Assembly (NCBI GenBank): GCA_030636065.1
Contig: DAOVXR010000136.1
Span: forward strand, 1 to 5,426
DNA: 5,426 nt
From: Sedimentisphaerales bacterium
GTDB taxonomy: Bacteria > Planctomycetota > Phycisphaerae > Sedimentisphaerales > SM23-30
Reading direction: 5' to 3'
Each line of letters opens with the position of its first letter. The stretch's first letter is position 1. Positions 1 to 5,311 of this stretch are shown piece after piece. Below the pieces are notes generated by a model. The model saw only the letters and a program-made list of their open reading frames with translations, was not told the DNA's origin and did not search any database. Both the position numbers and the translations under genes were made by a program.

Positions 1-16
1 CATCAATGCTAAGATG

Positions 17-46
17 TTGATAGCCCATTGCGTTGCGTCCTTTAAT
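17..46 (+). promoter_or_regulatory. Possible sigma70-like promoter for the C25 protease gene
   Basis: A TTGATA box (17-22) and a TTTAAT box (41-46) are separated by 18 bases. Each differs from the TTGACA/TATAAT consensus at one position. Transcription would start near 53, leaving a leader of roughly 37 bases before the ATG at 90. The -35 box overlaps the right arm of a small inverted repeat (ATCAA at 2-6, TTGAT at 17-21), which could be an operator or chance. The boxes are seen directly; their function is inferred, and AT-rich upstream DNA often gives such matches by chance. Confidence 0.4.
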
Positions 47-89
47 TTAGAGTTTTTGTTGATATTTACTCTATCGGACGTTAAACGCG

Positions 90-185
90 ATGGGTTTTGC
101 AACTTGCGTTTTGTTGCACTTCAGATTAAAATTCAGGTTTCTTATTATATTAGGTGTGATTTTCTCATATCAAAGTGTTAATGCA
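90..185 (+). other. Signal peptide of the C25 protease
   Basis: Residues 1-32. Arg/Lys residues at 12-16 precede a hydrophobic core (FLIILGVIF) and a V-N-A site at 30-32 before Gln33, as in a standard Sec signal cleaved by signal peptidase I. There is no lipobox cysteine, so this is not a lipoprotein. The n-region of about 13 residues is long, which leaves some doubt about the true start. Confidence 0.8.
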
Positions 186-3100
186 CAAACCACACCGATT
201 GAACTGAAATATGACTTTTCACGTCCGGAAATTATCAAAAACGTCTTTGTTCGCGACAATATAACTTATGATTCAATTATAATGGAATCATTGAATAAAT
301 ACGGTGCTCCCGGCGAGCCTGTCATGCCCTTCAAGACGGTTAGGATTCTGCTGCCACAGGAAAGTAACCTGGAGAGTATTGAGACAATCCGCGACAACGA
401 AATTACTTTAGAGGGCAAACATAAAATTGAATTCGGCAAGACTCCTGTTCCATTGAGTTCTAATGTGATTGCCGAAGACAAACCTCGTGAAGAAATATAT
501 TCATCCGCAACCCATTTTCCTGAAACATTATATTCAGAGTTGCCTATTCAGAATTTCACAGGTTATAAAATCCTCGTCTTAAATCTCTATCCGGTCAAAT
601 ATATCCCGGCCGAAGGTACGATTTCATATTTTGAGGATATGACGGTGCGGATACATTTAAAAACTGCCCTTGAGATTAATCCTCTGTTCAGAAAACTGGC
701 AAAAGACAGATCAAAAGTTATAAATAAAGTGGATAACCCCAACTTGGCAAACACCTATACGCAAGTGGCTGAACGCTCCCACAAAGGATGTATAGCAGAC
801 CCTTGCGATTCCTATGAATATGTCATAATAACCAGTGAGGCCCTGAAAAATTCTGAGGGACAATACACATTTCAGGATTTGATCGACAGTAAAATACAAA
901 AAGGTGTTTCCGCGACTATTGTTACAGTAGAAGATATTATGGCCGATCCGGATTATGATTGTGATGGTACTTATGGAGACGGCTGTTCAGGGGGCATATT
1001 TAACGACAAGGCCGCACATATCAGAAATTTTATCAAGGATGCTTATCAAAACTGGGAAACCGAATATGTCTTGTTAGGGGGCGATGGAGACGGCGCTGAT
1101 GTTGGCGATGAGAGTGGAGACGATATAATTCCTGCGAGAAAATTCTATGCTTTTACTCACAGCATGAACGCCAATGACCAGATACCAGCGGACCTTTATT
1201 ATGCTGCCCTCGACGGAAATTGGAATAATGATGGCGACTCATATTGGGGTGAAAGTGGAGAAGAGGATTTTTATGCAGAGGTGTATGTGGGAAGAGCACC
1301 GGTTGATTCTGATGAAGAACTGTCCAATTTTGTAAGAAAAACCCTGGCCTACGATGAAACATATGATCCTTATATTAAAGATGCATGGATGGTTGGAGAA
1401 AATCTATGTCTTAATCCAATGACCTGGGGTGGTGATTACAAAGATGAAATCAAAGATGGTTCAGCTTCACACGGTTATAGCACTACCGGTTTTCCTGAGA
1501 ATTATGATGTCAGTACATTATATGATCGTGATTATCCCGGCAACGACTGGCCAAAATCTGAAATAATTTCTATAATAAACAAAAACACCCATTTGATAAA
1601 TCATCTTGGGCATGCAGGCACTTTATATGTTATGAGGTTATGCAATGCGCCGTTTGACCAGTCAGGCCCATACTGTGGCACAAGCGGCAACACTGATGTT
1701 GATGATCTTACCAATGACAAATACTGTTTTATTTACAGCCAGGGCTGTTATCCCGGCGCTTTCGATAACTGGAGTTCTTCAGGGATGTACACGAAGAGTG
1801 ATTCTATAGGAGAGCATTTTGTTACCTCGGAGCATGGTGCGTTTGCGGCCATAATGAACTCCAGATACGGATGGTATTTACAGGGCAGCACGGACGGACC
1901 GTCTCAATATTTTGACAGGCAATTCTGGGATGCGGTATTTGGAGAAGGTATTACGAATATAGGAAAAGCCAACCAGGATTCAAAAGAAGATAATATAGGA
2001 TTTGTTATTGACAATCCTTACGTAAAATGGTGTTACTATGATTTGAACTTATTAGGCGACCCAGAAATTGAAATAAAAAAATTAACGCCTTTAGCAGTGA
2101 GTATGGAAGACGACGTCGAAGATGGCGTATGTCTCGACCCATGCGATTTGGTGGAATACACTATTACTTACGGCAATCCTGTTTCCGATCCGTGTGAGAG
2201 CGAGTATCTGGGTGATGTTGACGATGTCTATATCATTGATTATCTACCTGATGGATTTACTTATATATCCGCTGACCCGTGCGAAAATGGCTTTTACAAT
2301 GCTGAAGAACGTTATTTTTACTGGGATATCGGAACGCTTGAAGCCGGTACCGGCGGTGATCCGTGCGATCCCTGTTTCGTGCAGATAACATTACAGGTAA
2401 ATAGCTTGGCCGAGCCGAACGGCGTTATCACAAACGAAGTGATTATAAGCAACCCCGATAAAAAATTCTTCAACCGAATAACGATATCCGCTCCAGTATG
2501 CTGCTGGTGCAACGGTGGAATTATGTATGTGAACCGCTCCGCGACCGGTGAAAACACCGGCGTCAACTGGGAAAACGCATACATCGACTTGCAACGCGCC
2601 TTGACGATGGCCCGTGCCTGTTTTCGGGATGAGATATGGGTGGCAAAGGGCATTTACAAACCAACTTATGACCCCGACAATTCAGATGCGACTTTCGAGT
2701 TGGTCCCCGACGTAAAACTACTCGGCGGCTTTGGTGGATGGGAGACCAGTTCTAATCAGCGAAAACCACACAAATACAAAACCTACCTCACAGGTGATAT
2801 CGACGGCGATGGCGACAGCGATATAGACAACGTCGTCAGCAGCTTTAATGCTGGAACAGACACGCTCATTGACGGCTTTATAATCGGCAAGAGTAAAAAC
2901 GCCGCCCTTTACATTGAAGATGCCCCGCCGCTTATCGAACGAAACACTATCAGAGAAAACGACGAATATGGTATCTATTTCAAGGATACCGGACTAAGTT
3001 ACGTTAAGAACTGCTGGATACACAATAACGGCGATCACGGGATTTATTACCACAATACCGCTAACGGCGGCTTAATAAGAAATTGCTCGATTGTTTCTAA

Positions 3101-3971
3101 TGTTGGTCAGGGTGTATATTGTTCGGGTGGTGATGATCCGAATGTTATCAACACCATATTCTGGCAAAATAACAACGAGGGCCTTCAATTTACCGGCTGT
3201 GATGTTACCTATTCGTGTTATCACAACCCCGGCGATCCCAATTTATGTATTCCGCAGCCCCCTGATTATAACATTCATTGCGACCCGTGTTTCATCTTTA
3301 ATGAATTCGACGAGCCTAATACTTATACCTGTTATCTTGATTTGGATTCTCCTTGTATCGACCTTGGCGACCCCTGTCTTGACTATACTGGCGAGTTTGA
3401 CATCAATAGCGATGATCGGGTGATGTATGGGCGGGTGGACATGGGGGCTGATGAGTTTAACCATCCTTATTGTGGTTCCAGTCCTGCCGATTTCGATGCT
3501 GACGGCACTGTCGGTCTTGCTGATTTTGCGCGCATTTCGGAGGCGTGGCTCACCGACCCACTCGATCAGAACTGGGACCCCTGCTGCGATCTGGATTATG
3601 ATGATGAAATTGCGGTGGGCGATATGCTTTATCTCAGTGAGGATTGGCTGTTTATGCTTTGTTCACTGCTGGAGCAAAAATACGCGGAAAACGGCCCCGG
3701 TACCGGTATGCCGCCCTGCCCGCTTTACGGCGGAACGGGACAACAACAGATCTTTTCATCCGGTACTGCTGACCAGTCGGTTGCTTCGCCTCCACCTGAA
3801 TTGACCATTAAGGAACAGATAGAACAGCTTAAAGACATAATAGTCCTTCTTGATGAAATATGGCAAACGCACAGAGAAGAACTCATCAAGGAAATCAGCG
3901 AGGAAGAATGGTTCGAAGTTACGGATATGATCAATAAAGAGCTTGAGAAGTTAATTGAACAACTCAATTAA
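90..3971 (+). CDS. Secreted C25 (gingipain-family) cysteine protease with DUF11, beta-helix and dockerin-like modules
   Basis: This 1293-residue exported protein probably degrades proteins outside the cell or at the cell surface. A basic n-region (FRLKFR) and hydrophobic core precede a likely signal-peptidase site after Ala32 (VNA|QT). Residues 36-235 resemble a C25 propeptide. The C25 catalytic domain follows (241-662) with His508 and Cys553. Next come a DUF11-like beta-sandwich (668-798), a Cys cluster CCWC (804-807), a parallel beta-helix (811-1124), two dockerin-like Asp loops (1132-1188) and a charged helical tail (1238-1293). The ATG at 90 is the only plausible ATG before the signal core. 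It has no Shine-Dalgarno sequence and leaves a long n-region, so a TTG at 111 or 114 is possible. No sortase, PEP-CTERM or Por-type sorting signal is visible. About 37 cysteines and nine DPC motifs are unusual. The family assignment is firm; substrate and cell attachment are unknown. Confidence 0.93.
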   Translation: MGFATCVLLHFRLKFRFLIILGVIFSYQSVNAQTTPIELKYDFSRPEIIKNVFVRDNITYDSIIMESLNKYGAPGEPVMPFKTVRILLPQESNLESIETIRDNEITLEGKHKIEFGKTPVPLSSNVIAEDKPREEIYSSATHFPETLYSELPIQNFTGYKILVLNLYPVKYIPAEGTISYFEDMTVRIHLKTALEINPLFRKLAKDRSKVINKVDNPNLANTYTQVAERSHKGCIADPCDSYEYVIITSEALKNSEGQYTFQDLIDSKIQKGVSATIVTVEDIMADPDYDCDGTYGDGCSGGIFNDKAAHIRNFIKDAYQNWETEYVLLGGDGDGADVGDESGDDIIPARKFYAFTHSMNANDQIPADLYYAALDGNWNNDGDSYWGESGEEDFYAEVYVGRAPVDSDEELSNFVRKTLAYDETYDPYIKDAWMVGENLCLNPMTWGGDYKDEIKDGSASHGYSTTGFPENYDVSTLYDRDYPGNDWPKSEIISIINKNTHLINHLGHAGTLYVMRLCNAPFDQSGPYCGTSGNTDVDDLTNDKYCFIYSQGCYPGAFDNWSSSGMYTKSDSIGEHFVTSEHGAFAAIMNSRYGWYLQGSTDGPSQYFDRQFWDAVFGEGITNIGKANQDSKEDNIGFVIDNPYVKWCYYDLNLLGDPEIEIKKLTPLAVSMEDDVEDGVCLDPCDLVEYTITYGNPVSDPCESEYLGDVDDVYIIDYLPDGFTYISADPCENGFYNAEERYFYWDIGTLEAGTGGDPCDPCFVQITLQVNSLAEPNGVITNEVIISNPDKKFFNRITISAPVCCWCNGGIMYVNRSATGENTGVNWENAYIDLQRALTMARACFRDEIWVAKGIYKPTYDPDNSDATFELVPDVKLLGGFGGWETSSNQRKPHKYKTYLTGDIDGDGDSDIDNVVSSFNAGTDTLIDGFIIGKSKNAALYIEDAPPLIERNTIRENDEYGIYFKDTGLSYVKNCWIHNNGDHGIYYHNTANGGLIRNCSIVSNVGQGVYCSGGDDPNVINTIFWQNNNEGLQFTGCDVTYSCYHNPGDPNLCIPQPPDYNIHCDPCFIFNEFDEPNTYTCYLDLDSPCIDLGDPCLDYTGEFDINSDDRVMYGRVDMGADEFNHPYCGSSPADFDADGTVGLADFARISEAWLTDPLDQNWDPCCDLDYDDEIAVGDMLYLSEDWLFMLCSLLEQKYAENGPGTGMPPCPLYGGTGQQQIFSSGTADQSVASPPPELTIKEQIEQLKDIIVLLDEIWQTHREELIKEISEEEWFEVTDMINKELEKLIEQLN
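810..2075 (+). other. Peptidase C25 catalytic domain (residues 241-662)
   Basis: The landmarks run in family order. An opening beta-strand reads YEYVIITSEAL (242-252). IRNFIKDAYQNW (311-322) leads to YVLLGGDGD (326-334). DLYYAALDGNW (368-378) and EVYVGRAPV (397-405) are typical C25 acidic and strand motifs. The catalytic His508 sits in INHLGHAG, where family members usually have GHG, and the nucleophile Cys553 sits in SQGCYPGAF, matching the C-x-x-G-x-F pattern of gingipains. The domain closes with LNLLGDPEIEI (652-662), the usual end of such domains. An acidic insert, DYDCDGTYGDGC (288-299), looks like a calcium-binding loop closed by two cysteines. With both catalytic residues present, the domain is probably active. 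Confidence 0.92.
2091..2483 (+). other. DUF11-like beta-sandwich domain (residues 668-798)
   Basis: The pattern is that of DUF11 repeats: an opening strand with VEYTITYGNPVSD (688-700), then IIDYLPDGFTYISA (715-728), then YFYWDIGTLEAG (742-753), then VQITLQVNS (764-772) and ITNEVIISNPD (780-790). DUF11 domains are usually structural spacers or adhesion modules in exported proteins. Five of the protein's nine DPC motifs sit in its loops. A single copy is present, although such domains often come in arrays. Confidence 0.8.
2520..3461 (+). other. Right-handed parallel beta-helix domain (residues 811-1124)
   Basis: The N-terminal cap, IMYVNRSATGENTGVNW (811-827) with YIDLQRAL (831-838) and EIWVAKGIYKP (848-858), is the signature of planctomycete beta-helix proteins related to pectate-lyase-like folds. 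It continues with LLGGFGGWETSSNQR (877-891) and TGDIDGDGDSDIDN (901-914). About five rungs follow (roughly 926-1036), with repeated N-x-I and GIY elements. The end cap runs from DSPCIDLGDP (1086-1095) to YGRVDMGADEF (1113-1123). No polysaccharide-lyase catalytic site is evident, so a structural or carbohydrate-binding role is more likely than catalysis. Confidence 0.85.
3483..3653 (+). other. Dockerin-like tandem Asp-loop domain (residues 1132-1188)
   Basis: Two calcium-loop repeats are visible. The first has Asp at 1134, 1136, 1138 and 1145, followed by a helix ending in AWL. The second has Asp at 1167, 1169, 1171 and 1178, followed by a helix ending in DWL. The 1-3-5-12 Asp spacing matches type I dockerin loops, and the terminal WL is the planctomycete variant. 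Classical dockerins bind cohesins in cellulosomes; whether these variants bind any cohesin is not shown, and no cohesin is encoded here. Confidence 0.8.
3654..3968 (+). other. C-terminal linker and charged amphipathic helix (residues 1189-1293)
   Basis: A Gly/Pro/Ser/Gln-rich linker (about 1200-1237, including PPPELTI) leads to a predicted long helix (1238-1293) rich in Glu, Lys, Ile and Leu, suitable for a coiled coil or a helical hairpin. It has no transmembrane stretch and no recognised sorting motif. It lies beyond the dockerin-like pair, which usually sits at or near the C-terminus. Its role is unknown. Confidence 0.7.
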
Positions 3972-4035
3972 CCTTAAACAAACATTCTATAATGCTAACA
4001 AGCACGCTTGCGCAAACCACCTCTTACCCCGACCG

Positions 4036-4053
4036 AAGCGCAGGTGTGCTTTT
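4036..4053 (+). terminator. Weak possible terminator of the C25 protease gene
   Basis: AAGCGC (4036-4041) pairs with GTGCTT (4046-4051) through six pairs, one of them G-U, around an AGGT loop. The 3' side runs into TTTT (4050-4053) and then ATAG. It lies about 65 bases past the stop at 3971. The stem is short and the T-tract modest, so termination here is only a suggestion. Confidence 0.35.
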
Positions 4054-4112
4054 ATAGTTGGATTGTGTAAGCCACGTAACCGTGAAGGCGGCCGTTATCA
4101 CATAGGAAAAGT

Positions 4113-4142
4113 GGGGGGGGGTGGCTTGATCGGGTCAGGGGG
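4113..4142 (+). repeat. G-rich segment with a nine-G run
   Basis: Nine consecutive G (4113-4121) are followed within 30 bases by GGG (4132-4134) and GGGGG (4138-4142). The long run could supply two of the four G-tracts needed for a G-quadruplex on the + strand, though the loop between 4121 and 4132 is long. A nine-base homopolymer is also a place where length varies by slippage or is miscalled in sequencing. It lies outside any gene I accept. Confidence 0.6.
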
Positions 4143-4151
4143 CGGCAAGAA

Positions 4152-4176
4152 CACCTCTCTGGAATACAGAAAGGTG
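4152..4176 (-). terminator. Hairpin downstream of the TPR lipoprotein gene, possible terminator
   Basis: CACCT (4152-4156) pairs with AGGTG (4172-4176), and TCTG (4158-4161) with CAGA (4167-4170). The two stems are separated by one C/A mismatch and close a five-base loop, GAATA. On the minus strand it begins 28 bases after the TPR gene stop and is followed by TTCTT, a weak U-tract. It could terminate the TPR transcript or act in both directions between the convergent genes. Confidence 0.45.
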
Positions 4177-4204
4177 GCACCCAAGAGGTTTTAATCACAT
4201 TTGG

Positions 4205-5194
4205 CTAAAATGTTGCGGAATATTTTTGTATGAGTTTTTGGATCATCGGCTGATGAGGATCAAGCTTTAGGGACCGACGCCATTTTTCGATGGCCTGGCG
4301 GACGTGTTCCTTGTTCTGATTATCATCACGATAACGCAACATATATGTTACGCCGATACCGTTAAGGGCTTCGCAGCTATTTTCGTTCAGTTCGAGAGCT
4401 TTCTGGTAATGTTCCGATGCCAGGTCTGTTTGTTCCTGTTTGAGCATGCAAAAGGCCATGGCGATATGTATGTCGTGATTATCGGGAGCGGCCTCGACGG
4501 CCTCATCCAATACCCGCCGTGCCTGATCATATTGGTCTGTGTTCAGATATGCGATTGCCAGTCGGCCCATAACCGGTGGTTGGTTTTCATTTAATTTCAG
4601 CGATTTTTTATAGGCGATAATGGCCTGACTGTAATCGCCTTTTTTATTGAAAATTTTTCCGAGAGAGGCGTAAAAACCCTCATTTTCCGGCTGTAAAGTT
4701 ATGGTTTTCCGGCAAAATTCGACGGCATTTTCATATTGCCCGGTTTCATAATAGCACAGGGTTAGTGTATAGTTGGCTATGATATGGTTGGGTTGTATTT
4801 GACAGGCTCGCATAAGCGAATCGACGGCTTCCGGGTATCGTCCGATGTTGTGATAAATCATGCCGAGGTTGAAATGTTCTTTGAACGACCAGGGGTCGAG
4901 CGTACAGGCCCGTTTGTAAGCGGTTATCGCCTGGTCGTAGTCCTGACTCTGATTATAGAGACTACCCAACAGTGAATGGGCCAGGCCGAAATCCGGGTTC
5001 AGTTCAATTGCCTTTTGTAGTTCCAGAATCGCTTTATCATCGAATGAGGATGAATGCAGTGCAACAGCGGTTATATAATGATCAACCGATTCCTGATTGA
5101 CAGTGGTGGTATTGGTCTTGCAACCTCCCACGAGACATAAAACCACAATCGCTACTGTAAGAACATGAAGAACATGTTTGATTGTAAATTTCAC
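4205..5194 (-). CDS. TPR-repeat lipoprotein
   Basis: I read the start as GTG at 5194 (329 residues), because GGAGGT at 5205-5210 sits 10 bases upstream and this gives a clean lipoprotein signal (MKFTIKHVLHVL..., hydrophobic core, LVGGC with Cys25 as the lipidated residue). A TTG at 5215 would add seven residues and place the ribosome site inside the gene. After the lipobox and a short Thr/Asn linker come eight TPR repeats, at about 35-68, 69-102, 103-136, 137-170, 171-204, 205-238, 239-272 and 273-313. Most are 34 residues and end in an L-x-P/L-x-E type turn. The eighth is about six residues longer, with an insert RDDNQNKE between its helices. TPR solenoids bind other proteins; similar lipoproteins help outer-membrane assembly, secretion or polysaccharide export, but no partner is visible, so the role is open. 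The repeat assignment is firm; the function is unknown. Confidence 0.9.
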   Translation of the reverse strand: MKFTIKHVLHVLTVAIVVLCLVGGCKTNTTTVNQESVDHYITAVALHSSSFDDKAILELQKAIELNPDFGLAHSLLGSLYNQSQDYDQAITAYKRACTLDPWSFKEHFNLGMIYHNIGRYPEAVDSLMRACQIQPNHIIANYTLTLCYYETGQYENAVEFCRKTITLQPENEGFYASLGKIFNKKGDYSQAIIAYKKSLKLNENQPPVMGRLAIAYLNTDQYDQARRVLDEAVEAAPDNHDIHIAMAFCMLKQEQTDLASEHYQKALELNENSCEALNGIGVTYMLRYRDDNQNKEHVRQAIEKWRRSLKLDPHQPMIQKLIQKYSATF

Positions 5195-5204
5195 TAAACC
5201 TGAC

Positions 5205-5210
5205 ACCTCC
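5205..5210 (-). promoter_or_regulatory. Strong ribosome binding site of the TPR lipoprotein gene
   Basis: The minus strand reads GGAGGT, ten bases before the GTG at 5194. It decides the start: the TTG at 5215 lies upstream of it and the GTG at 5206 overlaps it, so neither could use it. Confidence 0.7.
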
Positions 5211-5230
5211 GCCAAAAGTAACGAACGACC

Positions 5231-5261
5231 ATTAAAATATACGCCCCCAGCCCGGGTATAT
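5231..5261 (-). terminator. Inverted repeat between the two minus-strand genes, possible terminator or operator
   Basis: ATATAC (5237-5242) and GTATAT (5256-5261) are perfect inverted arms around 13 GC-rich bases. Two further C-G pairs form if one base is bulged. On the minus strand the hairpin is followed by TTTAAT, so it may end transcription of the upstream gene. The TATATT on its 3' arm could instead be a -10 box for the TPR gene, but no good -35 box lies at the right distance. Confidence 0.4.
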
Positions 5262-5268
5262 CTTCTTT

Positions 5269-5310
5269 CTCTCCACTCTCCACTCTCTTCTTTCTACTCT
5301 CTACTCTCTA
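5269..5310 (-). repeat. Heptamer tandem repeat, six copies
   Basis: On the + strand six units follow each other without gaps: CTCTCCA twice, CTCTCTT, CTTTCTA, then CTCTCTA twice. The minus strand reads TAGAGAG/TGGAGAG and begins one base after the stop codon of the upstream gene. The wider stretch 5261-5311 is almost pure pyrimidine on the + strand. The array is noncoding, so its seven-base period does not disturb an accepted frame. Confidence 0.85.
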
Positions 5311-5311
5311 C

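Larger units (their letters stand above)
3972..4204. other. Convergent intergenic region
   Basis: This 233-base stretch separates the ends of the protease gene and the TPR lipoprotein gene. It contains two hairpins, listed separately, and a G-rich segment. An open frame starting from TTG at 3955 crosses it to 4194, but it begins inside the protease gene, passes through a nine-G run and has no recognisable protein, so I do not call a gene. A decayed gene fragment or an uncharacterised RNA cannot be excluded. Confidence 0.6.

Noticed and set aside
2136..2375. Cluster of DPC-coding triplets considered as a DNA repeat or CRISPR-like array
   Set aside because: The spacing is irregular and codons differ between copies, so the repetition exists only at the protein level.
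2318..2653. Minus-strand open frame of 111 residues inside the protease gene
   Set aside because: It lies wholly over the DUF11-like and beta-helix coding sequence, whose + frame has clear domain motifs; the minus product has none.
2520..3461. Beta-helix region considered as a pectate lyase or other polysaccharide lyase
   Set aside because: The fold signature is present, but I see no catalytic or calcium-binding lyase residues, and only about five rungs.
3427..3804. Plus-strand open frame of 125 residues in another frame of the protease gene
   Set aside because: It overlaps the dockerin-like and tail coding region; the product is an out-of-frame reading with no coherent domain.
4000..4011. 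CAAG-CACG-CTTG hairpin just after the protease stop
   Set aside because: It has only four base pairs and no T-tract; too weak to call a terminator.
3955..4194. Small open frame on the + strand (79 residues) across the convergent intergenic region
   Set aside because: It starts with TTG inside the protease gene, has no ribosome site, runs through a nine-G run and yields a basic low-complexity product without a recognisable family.
4304..4594. Plus-strand open frame of 96 residues opposite the TPR gene
   Set aside because: It is the antisense reading of well-formed TPR repeats, with no ribosome site or family match.
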